Source: Bacteroides faecalis (GTDB taxonomy: Bacteria; Bacteroidota; Bacteroidia; Bacteroidales; Bacteroidaceae). From it: 64,000 nt of DNA. Position numbers and translations under genes: made by a program. The notes beneath the pieces were generated by a model. The model was not told the DNA's origin. It worked only from the letters and a program-made list of their open reading frames with translations, and ran no database searches. Positions 53,812 to 62,447 of this stretch are shown piece by piece; position 1 is the first letter of the stretch, and every line of letters starts with the position of its first letter. Where the stretch lies: the NCBI RefSeq assembly GCF_003865075.1, contig NZ_BHWB01000016.1:30881-94880 (forward strand), read 5' to 3'.

Positions 53812-54806
53812 GCCCCATTCCTTTTAAGAGTTTATCAAAGTCCGATTCGTAACTTTGAAGTTGTTTAGCATGAAATTCATCATATTCTTGTTCTGCCAAT
53901 GCTTTCGTAACCTCATGACTCACTTTCCCACTATGCAGTAACACGACTTCCTCGTTGAATTGCAAAAATGCATCTAATTTCTGTACCCAATCCTTCATTT
54001 GTTCTTTTTTCGCTTGGCATTCTGCATAATACAGATACATCGAAACAATACGGTTTAAATTGTCCATTTCAGTTTCATTGAGATAGTTTTTAGCAATAAC
54101 CCGGTTTACGTATTATCCTGTTAGGTACGTTTTTCCAAATGTTCAATCCCATATTAGGTTTCTCGGCATTTGCATGAGAAACTATAATCTCGGCTGCCGT
54201 CTGACCGAAAATCGCCCAATGCAATTTATTTTGGACAGTTGCAAAAAAAATCTTCGTCATATTACTACCAACTCCATAATCGGCACTGCATTGTGAATAA
54301 ATATCAGTTATTTTCTGATAAAAACACCGTTCACTACTACGAATGTCGCAGATACGAGCCAATTGTTCTTCGAAATAATCTTCTCCAAAGATTTTGTGTG
54401 GATTCTTTAATCGCTCGTCATTCATAGCAAATCCTTTAATCAGATATTCTTTCAGAACCTTGTTCGCCCAGATTCTGAAATGTGTAGCCTGAATACTATT
54501 GACACGATAACCTACGGATAAGATAGCATCGAGATTATATAATTTCATTTGATATTTATTACCATCACCGGCAGTTAGTTCCAAAATGGAACTAACTGAG
54601 TCTTCAAGCAATTCTCTGCTCTCGAGGATATTCTTCAAATGCTTTGTGATTGCAGAACGCTGCACTCCAAACAATTGCGAAATCTTATCCTGTGTCAGCC
54701 AAACTGTCTCGTTAAAAATATAGATTTCGATTTTCACTTCTCCTCTTCCATCTTTATAAAGGAAGAAATCAGAAAAAATAGAAGTGTTATCATTATTTCG
54801 ACACAT
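53804..54806 (-). pseudogene. RhuM-family protein inserted in the cas operon, frameshifted
   Basis: Upstream part (54806 leftwards, 238 codons): an N-terminal ORF6N/Bro-like DNA-binding region TVWLTQDKISQLFGVQRSAITKHLKNIL, LYNLDAILSVGYRVNSIQATHFRIWANKVLKEYLIKGFAMNDERL, and RhuM core (EDYFEEQLARICDIRSSERCFYQKITDIY...CSADY...). At the CCC run 54100-54102 one extra base breaks the frame before the VIAKNYLNE segment; the rest (MDNLNRIVSMYLYYAECQAKKE...LQSYESDFDKLLKG) continues to 53804. Removing one base gives a continuous RhuM of about 333 residues. It is 28 bp after cas9 and overlaps cas1 by 8 nt. RhuM was named from Salmonella; molecular role is unknown. Confidence 0.85.
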
Positions 54807-54834
54807 ATACTATATTATTTAATTTATGTCTCAA

Positions 54835-57800
54835 TTAATATTCTCCAACCGACACTATTTGTCCAATGTGATTGACGCGTACTTTGACAATAGAATCCAA
54901 TCCTTTTGAACTACGAAAGTCTGTCCAAGTAATGCCTTTCAACAAAACACTTGTATCCTTAATTGTAGTTTCTAAATGGTGTCTAAAAACATAATTTTTA
55001 TGAGAGAACTTCTGAACTCTAAATAAATTCGGACTTATCACCCCATAATTATCTGCATCCAGCAAATCTATTTCTTTCGGATTAAACCCTGTCTTCTCAT
55101 TCGGAAATACAAAATACTCATTTTGCTTCATACTGAAAAGGAACTGCCACCCCTCGCTTGTCTTATAGTCCTTGTCAATAACAGGTTGGCCAAGATTAGC
55201 CTTTGTCACTGCATCAAAGAAAGGAACTACAACCTCTTCAAGTTCATATTGAGGATTACCATCTTCGTCAATTACTATTTGCCCCTTTTTGTCTATGACA
55301 GGCTTGCGATAAACTGCCACATGATGATTATTGCCCGTATTCACAAAATCTACCGGAATGTTTTTGCCATTCTCATCCAAAAAGACCTTGCCATTTTTAT
55401 CCTTCTTCACATGTAACGACTGAGCATTGCTGATTCCCAAAACGGCAACCCGCTTGATAGATATACCTTTTTCTTTATTCAACCAAATTGGATTCTCATC
55501 AAGATTGGAAAATGCTTTCTTTGCATTATTACCATACTCACTCAATCTGTCTGCCAATATTTTCCGGATACCAACATCTATTACTTTATCAATTTTCAAA
55601 TCAGGAGAGATTTCCTTTCGGACACTATAGATTGTTTCAAATACTACGGTTTTTACCTTCTCTGGTACTTTCTTTGTTTGCTCCTTATCCAGCCAAATAG
55701 GCTTTTTGTCCAATAAATTTTTACCAGTAAACGCTTTCTTCGGATCATTATCATTCTCTTGTAAACGCTTCAACAATGCATTTCTATAAACTAATTTGCT
55801 TACAGTTTCAATCTTATCTACATCAAATGAAGCATTCACTTTTTCCTCTCTTACCAAATATCGCTTGTTGCTACCATAAATTGTCTCCAAATGTAATTGA
55901 CCACGAGGCGTTTGTTGTATTTTCTTTTTTGTGCCGCCCCTTTTCTTTGTTTCGTTCATATTGCTCGTAACTACCTTGTTTTTCGCTTTAATCGAAATTA
56001 GAGTATTCTCCAGATGTTTTCTGGCTTCCGCACGAAACTCATTTAAAGGTATTGGCGCAATTGCTTTGCCATCCTGGAAATACTTGTTTTTTATCGCATA
56101 TTCATTCGTATTGGGATTCAGACTGGCATTTTTGTTGTTATAGTACTGAATGAATACATCTTTGGTGAATGCTACAGTCAACGCATCCATTGCATGATGA
56201 CGATGATCGTTACGCTTCGTCCAATCTTTTATTCTACCAATCTGACGTCCATCCCTGTCTTGAAAATACTCTACCAATCCCAATGCCTTATATTTGTCCC
56301 AATTCAGTTCCTTCATCACATCCACCAATTGCCAATCCTGACGTAACTTATCTGTTATGGAACCAGTTGTGGCTACCACACGATAAGATATCTCATGTAA
56401 CATCGAAAGAGCCTTTTTCGCAATATATTGCGTATTTCGAAGATCACGTTCTATAAATTCATCGGGTATATCCTGCTGAGTCATTTTCAGCTTATTATAT
56501 TTGGTTTTCGAAATTTTCCCCGACTTAAACAACTCTTCGATGTTATTTAAATAACAATCCAGACTGTTCTCGGTTCCAGTTTCACCAAATTTCTCTTTTA
56601 TAAAATCATAGGCTGTTTTATTCCCCTTCTCAATATTTATATTTCGAGCTTCAAGCGTCTTGTTTGAAAAACTGTCATCAAAAAGTCGTGCCTGCGGAAT
56701 GATATGTTCGATATCAAATTCTTTACTAAACAATTTTTCCCTTGGGATATACGTATTAGAATAGAGGGTCTTATGTCCACGTGATTCTAATTCTTTATAT
56801 AGTTTATAACGCAAAATATCCGTGCGGCTTACATTTTTCAAGCCAAACTCGTTTTGTAGAAGTTTCTTGTATTCCTCATGAGCCTTTGTGGTTTCTGCAA
56901 TAGACTTAGTCAGATCTTCACGCTCTTTGGCATTCTTCTTTAATTCGCGAGCGAGTTCTACCCGAATCTCATCAGGCTTGCCATAGATATCTATGATGGC
57001 ATTGATCACATTCACCATCTGATTTAAAATTTTTTCCACCACAGGATTGCGTAAACTGTTCTTGGGGAGAAGCTCAAGTTTGTCTTTCAATATTTTATTG
57101 GCAATCTCTTCTTTGGATAATGATGATTTTGAATATTTGTAACCTGCATACGTACAAGCCACATCATATTGATTGCCTTCTTTCATGTGAGGCAGAATCT
57201 TATGAATAGCCTTTGCACTCAAACTGCCATAATCATCCTGAAAAGTGACATTAGCCAATACAGTGGCGTATTCTTTCTCAAAGCCATATAGTTCTGTAAT
57301 TTTTTGAATCAAACAACCGTTTCCTGTTGGCGTATTGTCTCCTTCAAAAGAATACAATAAATGCCAAAGCTTGTAATAGGATTGTTTGTCCAATTCTTCA
57401 TCCGGATTAAAATTTAAAATATCCGTATTCCAATTAAAAGAAGCAAATACAGCCCTTATATGTTCCACTATTTTCTCTTTAGAATTCTTGAAGTCGACAG
57501 GTTCATGACCAGACATCTCAATAATCTTGCTATATGCCCGAAATATTGCAGCCCCCGTCTTATTGCCGTCAATCGTCTTAAAATTCAAATCCAATTCCTG
57601 CGGATTGTCAAACAACAGTTTCAAGACCTCCGACTTTGTCATCTTATCACGAACAAAAAGCTCTTTAGCTAACAATTCTTTTTCTTCCAGATTCAAACAT
57701 CGACTGTCGTTCTGTTCTGATTTTTCTCTTCGTTTACTTTTTTTTTCGCCAACAGTCACTTTGATATCATTCAATATCTGCCATATCTTAAATTCCTGAA

Positions 57801-59097
57801 ACAAAGGAGAGGAACGGGGTATTACCCGACTACCTACAGTTTTAACCTTTTTCTTACCATCAATTTCCACTTCTATCTGTCGGCTCTCAAACTCACAAAA
57901 ACTAATGAGTCCTTTTTGGCTTTTCAACCTACGTTGATAGAAAATAACAATGTCACGAATTTCTTTTTTTAATTCCTCCGTCAATTCCTTATGAAACTCA
58001 GCCTGTTTTTCCCAAAGTGTATTAAACTCATCCAAATAATCCTGGCGATAAAATACCATATTTCGCAAACTCGCATTGGAGTTTCTATTCAGAATCTCCA
58101 TTTGATATTGGCCAACAGTCTGTTTATTGAAGTATAACTCCTTGCTTCTGTCACTGATTGCGCCGAGATAACCGCTTGAGGCATTGATTTGGGTATTTAT
58201 TTCTTGCAAAATAATAACTAATTGTTCCAATGAAAGCTTTTTTTTCAAACCATTGACCCGCCATTGCAGATTTTCTTTTTTGGCTTCCTCCCTTTTTCGC
58301 TTACTATAAATCCCCTCTAACTTATGTTCTTTCTCTATTTGTTCGCTTTTACCTTCCTCATTATTCCATTCCGTTTGAGTTTCCTTCCAGATAAAATATT
58401 TGGCGCAAATGGCCCAAACAGCATCACGTTTCTTTCCTCTCAATTCTTCTTTCAGTGTATCTGTCAGAATCTCAGGATAAAACTCTTTTTGTTTTATCCA
58501 AATCTTGTCACATTCATTTTGCAAATCAGAACGGTAAAAATCAGGTAGGGTTTTCTTACCCTCATTAAGATACTGCAAGCATAATTCGCCGGGAGTAAGA
58601 TCTTCATTATAAAGTTTAAGGGCAGTATCCATACCATCAATCAATGTACCTTCTTCTGTTCCATTTGCTTTCCGGCTGCTTTTATACCCACGTTTTTTAT
58701 TTATCATTAGTAATACGCGTGCAAATTCTTCCAACGAAATCTCTTCCGTTGCAGCTTTAGCCCTTAACCGATATGTCTCAAAAGTTGTTCTATTACCATT
58801 TTCCGAAAGTATAGTTTCATCTGTTATAAATTTGTGCTCTTTCAGAATCTGTATTAAAACTTCACGACGAAGTTTATAACGTTGCAAATTACGGCGCATA
58901 CTCCTTTTAAGAGTTCTGTCTGCATTGGTTGTGATGCTTTTTCCTTTCTCAAAGTTGGTCAATTCATCTGCCGTCAAAGGATTAACTCTCACACCTAATT
59001 TAACAATCGATGACTTTTCATTACCATTCTCAGCTTCGTCAACTAGTGCCCAGCCAATACTGCTAGTCCCTAAATCTAGTCCCAATATTCTTTTCAT
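54835..59097 (-). CDS. cas9: Cas9, type II-C, large variant
   Basis: 1420 residues, long for II-C. RuvC-I: MKRILGLDLGTSSIGWALV with D8. Arg-rich bridge helix ADRTLKRSMRRNLQRYKLRRE. RuvC-II: IRVELARELKK with E714. HNH: EFDIEHIIPQARLF with H798. RuvC-III: NDHRHHAMDALTVAF with H968 and D971. All nuclease residues present, so a functional dual-RNA-guided DNA nuclease is expected. The C-terminal PAM-interacting part (about 1090-1420) is extended and acidic/basic mixed. No cas4 or csn2, hence II-C. It uses the tracrRNA encoded divergently at 59192-59267. Confidence 0.97.
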   Translation of the reverse strand: MKRILGLDLGTSSIGWALVDEAENGNEKSSIVKLGVRVNPLTADELTNFEKGKSITTNADRTLKRSMRRNLQRYKLRREVLIQILKEHKFITDETILSENGNRTTFETYRLRAKAATEEISLEEFARVLLMINKKRGYKSSRKANGTEEGTLIDGMDTALKLYNEDLTPGELCLQYLNEGKKTLPDFYRSDLQNECDKIWIKQKEFYPEILTDTLKEELRGKKRDAVWAICAKYFIWKETQTEWNNEEGKSEQIEKEHKLEGIYSKRKREEAKKENLQWRVNGLKKKLSLEQLVIILQEINTQINASSGYLGAISDRSKELYFNKQTVGQYQMEILNRNSNASLRNMVFYRQDYLDEFNTLWEKQAEFHKELTEELKKEIRDIVIFYQRRLKSQKGLISFCEFESRQIEVEIDGKKKVKTVGSRVIPRSSPLFQEFKIWQILNDIKVTVGEKKSKRREKSEQNDSRCLNLEEKELLAKELFVRDKMTKSEVLKLLFDNPQELDLNFKTIDGNKTGAAIFRAYSKIIEMSGHEPVDFKNSKEKIVEHIRAVFASFNWNTDILNFNPDEELDKQSYYKLWHLLYSFEGDNTPTGNGCLIQKITELYGFEKEYATVLANVTFQDDYGSLSAKAIHKILPHMKEGNQYDVACTYAGYKYSKSSLSKEEIANKILKDKLELLPKNSLRNPVVEKILNQMVNVINAIIDIYGKPDEIRVELARELKKNAKEREDLTKSIAETTKAHEEYKKLLQNEFGLKNVSRTDILRYKLYKELESRGHKTLYSNTYIPREKLFSKEFDIEHIIPQARLFDDSFSNKTLEARNINIEKGNKTAYDFIKEKFGETGTENSLDCYLNNIEELFKSGKISKTKYNKLKMTQQDIPDEFIERDLRNTQYIAKKALSMLHEISYRVVATTGSITDKLRQDWQLVDVMKELNWDKYKALGLVEYFQDRDGRQIGRIKDWTKRNDHRHHAMDALTVAFTKDVFIQYYNNKNASLNPNTNEYAIKNKYFQDGKAIAPIPLNEFRAEARKHLENTLISIKAKNKVVTSNMNETKKRGGTKKKIQQTPRGQLHLETIYGSNKRYLVREEKVNASFDVDKIETVSKLVYRNALLKRLQENDNDPKKAFTGKNLLDKKPIWLDKEQTKKVPEKVKTVVFETIYSVRKEISPDLKIDKVIDVGIRKILADRLSEYGNNAKKAFSNLDENPIWLNKEKGISIKRVAVLGISNAQSLHVKKDKNGKVFLDENGKNIPVDFVNTGNNHHVAVYRKPVIDKKGQIVIDEDGNPQYELEEVVVPFFDAVTKANLGQPVIDKDYKTSEGWQFLFSMKQNEYFVFPNEKTGFNPKEIDLLDADNYGVISPNLFRVQKFSHKNYVFRHHLETTIKDTSVLLKGITWTDFRSSKGLDSIVKVRVNHIGQIVSVGEY

Positions 59098-59126
59098 ATT
59101 TAGCGTATCTTAATTATATAATTTCC

Positions 59127-59134
59127 CAAATATA
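59127..59134 (-). promoter_or_regulatory. cas9 operon -7 element
   Basis: TATATTTG on the minus strand, 29 bp before the cas9 ATG. It diverges from the tracrRNA promoter, whose -7 is 46 bp away. Confidence 0.6.
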
Positions 59135-59179
59135 TTAATTATTTCTCATAAAATAGTGCATAATAATAAAATAATTTCC

Positions 59180-59187
59180 TATCTTTG
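59180..59187 (+). promoter_or_regulatory. tracrRNA -7 element
   Basis: TATCTTTG, exact TAnnTTTG, ends 4 bp before the anti-repeat. The transcription start would fall at about 59192-59195, leaving a tracrRNA that begins directly with the anti-repeat. Confidence 0.65.
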
Positions 59188-59191
59188 CATC

Positions 59192-59267
59192 ACTAATTTG
59201 AAGCAAGTCACAATAAGGATTATTCCGTTGTGAAAACATTTAAGGCGGGACATTTGTCTCGCCTTTT
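59192..59267 (+). ncRNA. tracrRNA for the type II-C system
   Basis: Anti-repeat 59192-59213 (ACTAATTTGAA-GCAAGTCACAA) pairs with repeat bases 2-24; it lacks one A and has one G-U pair relative to perfect complement, giving the usual bulge. A short nexus follows (AAGGATTATTCCGTTGTG), then a 10-bp intrinsic-terminator hairpin AAGGCGGGAC-ATTT-GTCTCGCCTT and TTTT at about 59242-59267. The small size and layout match II-C tracrRNAs. Promoter TATCTTTG directly upstream. Divergent from cas9. Read directly from sequence; ends not experimentally set. Confidence 0.9.
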
Positions 59268-59315
59268 CTATTCAATAGTCAAGCGAGCACTTTCTTCTAC
59301 TAGTTCTGTTTAATC

Positions 59316-59399
59316 GGTACTAAGAAATTGATTGAAAAAGATTTCGTCACTCAGGAATTAGGAACTTATCTGATTTACGAACAGTTTTGTGGAATTTGA
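59316..59399 (+). pseudogene. Relic of a coding sequence (27 codons)
   Basis: GTKKLIEKDFVTQELGTYLI followed by YEQFCGI and a stop looks like genuine protein rather than random translation, and resembles the C-terminal winged-helix segment of AAA/ATPase-like proteins from Bacteroidetes. A stop codon lies 15 bases upstream in frame, so the rest of the gene is gone. Very tentative. Confidence 0.3.
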
Positions 59400-59596
59400 C
59401 AAAGAGATAATTATTAAGATAAAAAATTGTGTCTGGGAAAAACACCTACCCCCCAAAAAAAGACCGCTGCACTCTGGGGGAAGAGAAATGCAACGGTCGG
59501 GAAAGAGGGGGAATGAATTCGGTTTGTTGTCTTAACAGTGAATTAGATTTGCAAAGTCTGCTCATCATCGAGAATCCGATATATATTCATCTTCAT
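59400..59596. other. Intergenic segment with a hairpin
   Basis: GACCGCTGCA (about 59462-59471) can pair with TGCAACGGTC (about 59491-59500) with one mismatch, around a purine-rich loop. No gene seen. With the relic and tracrRNA this completes the non-coding stretch between cas9 and 59597. Confidence 0.35.
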
Positions 59597-59926
59597 TCAT
59601 ATAGCGATATAAGCACCCAGGAAACGTTTCATCATGCAGTTTTGCTTCTTTATCCTATGTAGATACGCACAGCTATGTGAAACTTTAATGATGGGATAAC
59701 TTAAATGATGTTCTTTAAAAATGGCTCGCACAATCAGCTCTAATTGATCGTTTCGTTCTGCTGGAATATATGAGCGAAGTACATCTACACAAAGTGCATC
59801 CCTCAACCGTACAAGATACTGAAATACTCGTTTGCCTTGCTGCAAGCTAATGTATAATTTATAGCATTGTGGTTTGCCGGAAATTTTACGGAGGCAAAAA
59901 CTTTCAATTGTATAAACTTTGACCAT
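59597..59926 (-). CDS. Hypothetical basic protein, 109 aa
   Basis: MVKVYTIESFCLRKISGKPQ, then LYISLQQGKRVFQYLVRLRDALCVDVLRSYIPAERNDQLELIVRAIFKEHHLSYPIIKVSHSCAYLHRIKKQNCMMKRF. Basic, six cysteines, mixed alpha/beta, no TM or signal. Composition (few rare codons, balanced residues) suggests a real gene, but I recognise no family. Its neighbours are the structured-RNA candidate and the VirE-like gene on the same strand, so it probably belongs to this accessory block. Confidence 0.45.
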   Translation of the reverse strand: MVKVYTIESFCLRKISGKPQCYKLYISLQQGKRVFQYLVRLRDALCVDVLRSYIPAERNDQLELIVRAIFKEHHLSYPIIKVSHSCAYLHRIKKQNCMMKRFLGAYIAI

Positions 59927-59977
59927 CTAACGCAACGTTATATAGCGGGGAAAAATGAACGGCCCCTACTGACCCGC

Positions 59978-60139
59978 TGACTTACAATCCTAACGAGTAG
60001 CGATCAGTGGACGCATTAACGTTCCACGCGGGGATAGGAACCGTTTTTATGTAAGGGTCCATCTACGAGTGCGGCAATGCACACTCGTAGGGCCTTAAAC
60101 GGCAGCGTTATCACTACACGTCATGAGAATTGTAAGTCA
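59978..60139 (-). ncRNA. Rod-shaped structured RNA candidate (6S-like) or MITE
   Basis: Terminal 11-bp inverted repeats TGACTTACAAT (59978-59988) and ATTGTAAGTCA (60129-60139) close a long imperfect rod. On the minus strand further pairing is visible: GTAGTGAT with ATCGCTAC, GCCGTTT with AAACGGT, AAGG with CCTT, and the apical CTACGAGTG with CACTCGTAG. A -7-like CATCTTTG (minus, 60143-60150) would start it at the closing stem. Length about 160 nt. Layout resembles 6S RNA but no alignment was made; a non-autonomous inverted-repeat element is the alternative. Confidence 0.4.
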
Positions 60140-60242
60140 CTACAAAGATGCACATTATTTTCATACAACGTATACAAAAACGGATTTTTTTTCAAAACAA
60201 AGCAAAATATGAAATGTTCGTTCTATACACCTTATTCCTATC

Positions 60243-62321
60243 TCACTTAATACCGACCACATGATAATACACCCCATGCGTTTTCCGATACGACTCCACC
60301 CCCAACCGTTGCAAGATACGTCCGAAATGCGCCACCATTCCGGGTGAGAACCTCATCCGGCTCTCTTTCTGAATTCGTTGGAGAATATCTGCGGCAAGCA
60401 GCCACTCTCCTTCCTCATCGTCTTGTGCTGCGCGAAAGTAAACAAGAAACAACTGTTCAATAGCAGGCGACTGCTCAAATTCACGATTAGCCTCCTTCAA
60501 TAAAGCTTCCTCTTCCTCGTCAAACCAATACCGTTCGTTACTACGAAGGGCAGCCATCGCTTGCGCATAAAGCTGTTCATAATCGATAGGGCGGACCACA
60601 TCAATCACTCCGGTCACTTCCACACCGATAAAACGGCGACTGCCGGATGTATCCGTCAGCAAATCTTTATGGTTGCTCGTACCGATAAAAGAAGCATAAC
60701 GCCGCAGTGACTCCACTGCCGAAGCATTGGGACGACGCGTATTGACCACCGGCTTTTGCAAAATATGTTTCAGGAAAGCCTGCTGATTCATTCCTATTTG
60801 GTCGAACTCATCCATATTAATCAGCAAAAAGCGATTGAGATACAGTTCGGCATCTCGCTTCCGACTGAAATCGATACTATCCGTATAATACGCTTGCAGG
60901 CATGGCGGAAGTATCAGGCGACAGAAAGTAGATTTACGGTAAGCCTGCGGACCGATCAACAAAGGAGAAGTGCTATTAGCATATCTTTTATTCAATCCAC
61001 GCCAATGCGCTACCATCCCCAAGAACCAACGACGGAACAATTGTGCCCAATACGGATTGTCACAAGGAACCCGTTCCGCCAAATCCCGAATATGATCTTT
61101 GCCATCCCAATGCGGAAGATCGTAAAGATATTCCTCCACAGGCTGATAAACCGGAACATGATCCGAACTCAGATAACGAACCACATCTTTGTCCCAAAGT
61201 TTGATTCCTTCATACAGCCCATTCATGGCAATACTCGCCATCCCCCTCTTATCTATCGGACGGAAATAGAAATTAAAACTGTTCCTTTCCCGATACTCCA
61301 CCACGTTGGTCAACTGGTTGAAACGGAACTCGTAACGACGCTTCATAAATTCATCCATCTGCATCACAAACAACTGTTCGGGCAACAGGCTGCTCTTGCC
61401 GCCAAATCCTTTACCAACATCATATACATTCTTTACCGTCTCCCGTATCAGCGTATCATCATCGGGCAAACGATAATGCGCACGTGTCCACCGCACAGTA
61501 TCTTCTAAAGGAATGCCGGCACGAAAACAGTGTCCGGCAAGACAAATGAGTAAAGATTGTACATCGTCATCCGAACCGGATTTCCCCTGCTCCTCCAACG
61601 CTCGGGCGAAAGCTGCCTCGAAAAGTAAAGAAAGTGCCTTATAATGATCATATCCCGGTGCCAATCGTTGCAAAGGCGAAGGTTCTGTCTGTACCCGTTC
61701 ACGGTAAGTAGTCTCTCCCGGTAAGGCAATGGGCTGCTTGAGATAAATGGGCATTGCTTCCGGATTGAAATACAGCGCCGGATCGAAGGTTAAACGGCAA
61801 TATTGTTCGAGCGAAGGTTCTTTCAGTTCGATATTGAAAGGTAATTGGGGTTGATAGAACTTTACCGCCAATCGGTAGGCAGATGCATGAAACAGTTCCG
61901 CTTGTTCACGAGTAGTGGGCAGTTTGTCATTCGGATATGTAAAACGTACCCATATCTTAACCGATTTCCCGGAAGAACCGATGAAGGCCAGATACGTCTG
62001 CGGCAATTCCACTACCCGCTCTTTTACCTCGTCCGCCTCTACCCTACCGGAAAGGCTATTTACCTGAAGCATGACAATTCCGGTATATTCGGTCATCATC
62101 ATCACTCCGTCTCTACGAGTGAAAACTGCGGCAGGAAGTATCTTCGGTACCTTCTGCACGTATTCGTTTTTATCACCGGGAAGTATGAACGGCAGAATTT
62201 CTCTCATATTTGAGACGAGTTTTGCCTTGGTTTCCGTTTTCATTTGCTCTACGAGCTGCTCTATTTTCAACGTACGCAAGGTGTTTGCTTTGCCATCGTC
62301 TCTTATTTGTGTTATTTTCAT
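60243..62321 (-). CDS. VirE/BT4734-like primase-helicase-type protein
   Basis: 692 residues. The N-terminal BT4734-like/VirE_N region is about 1-210 (VMMMTEYTGIVMLQVNSLSG, AFIGSSGKSVKIWVRFTYPND, FHASAYRLAVKFYQPQLPF) and looks like a primase-polymerase fold. A helical middle follows. The P-loop VapE-type ATPase region is about 380-560 (HWDGKDHIRDLAERVP, LLIGPQAYRKSTFCRLILPPCL as Walker A-like, RFLLINMDEFDQIGMNQQAFLKHIL as Walker B, ASFIGTSNHKDLLTDTSGSRRFIGVEV). A C-terminal DUF3874-like domain ends at 692. It pairs with the HU-like gene, a combination common at Bacteroides capsule loci and mobile DNA. Role unknown. Confidence 0.83.
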   Translation of the reverse strand: MKITQIRDDGKANTLRTLKIEQLVEQMKTETKAKLVSNMREILPFILPGDKNEYVQKVPKILPAAVFTRRDGVMMMTEYTGIVMLQVNSLSGRVEADEVKERVVELPQTYLAFIGSSGKSVKIWVRFTYPNDKLPTTREQAELFHASAYRLAVKFYQPQLPFNIELKEPSLEQYCRLTFDPALYFNPEAMPIYLKQPIALPGETTYRERVQTEPSPLQRLAPGYDHYKALSLLFEAAFARALEEQGKSGSDDDVQSLLICLAGHCFRAGIPLEDTVRWTRAHYRLPDDDTLIRETVKNVYDVGKGFGGKSSLLPEQLFVMQMDEFMKRRYEFRFNQLTNVVEYRERNSFNFYFRPIDKRGMASIAMNGLYEGIKLWDKDVVRYLSSDHVPVYQPVEEYLYDLPHWDGKDHIRDLAERVPCDNPYWAQLFRRWFLGMVAHWRGLNKRYANSTSPLLIGPQAYRKSTFCRLILPPCLQAYYTDSIDFSRKRDAELYLNRFLLINMDEFDQIGMNQQAFLKHILQKPVVNTRRPNASAVESLRRYASFIGTSNHKDLLTDTSGSRRFIGVEVTGVIDVVRPIDYEQLYAQAMAALRSNERYWFDEEEEALLKEANREFEQSPAIEQLFLVYFRAAQDDEEGEWLLAADILQRIQKESRMRFSPGMVAHFGRILQRLGVESYRKTHGVYYHVVGIK

Positions 62322-62354
62322 TTTTCGTCTTCTAAAAAAGTTATTTCCGCATTT

Positions 62355-62439
62355 GATCTCTCATACTCTCATCATTTTCATCTAATATACTATAATACAA
62401 GTCTATATACAATGAGAGATCCACCATGAGAGATCCATC
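62355..62439 (+). repeat. Inverted repeat, left copy
   Basis: About 85 bp, related at roughly 88% to the reverse complement of 63393-63476. Bases 62376-62409 are identical over 34 bp. It overlaps the VirE-like gene's upstream region and contains copies of TGAGAGAT. Confidence 0.9.
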
Positions 62440-62447
62440 AGCAGATG

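Noticed and set aside
53804..54067. Separate 87-aa gene downstream of RhuM
   Set aside because: The sequence continues the RhuM family once one base is removed at 54100-54102, so it is the C-terminal piece of the same gene.
60756..61508. 250-codon frame opposite the VirE-like gene
   Set aside because: Antisense shadow of a well-supported 692-residue protein; its translation lacks recognisable structure.
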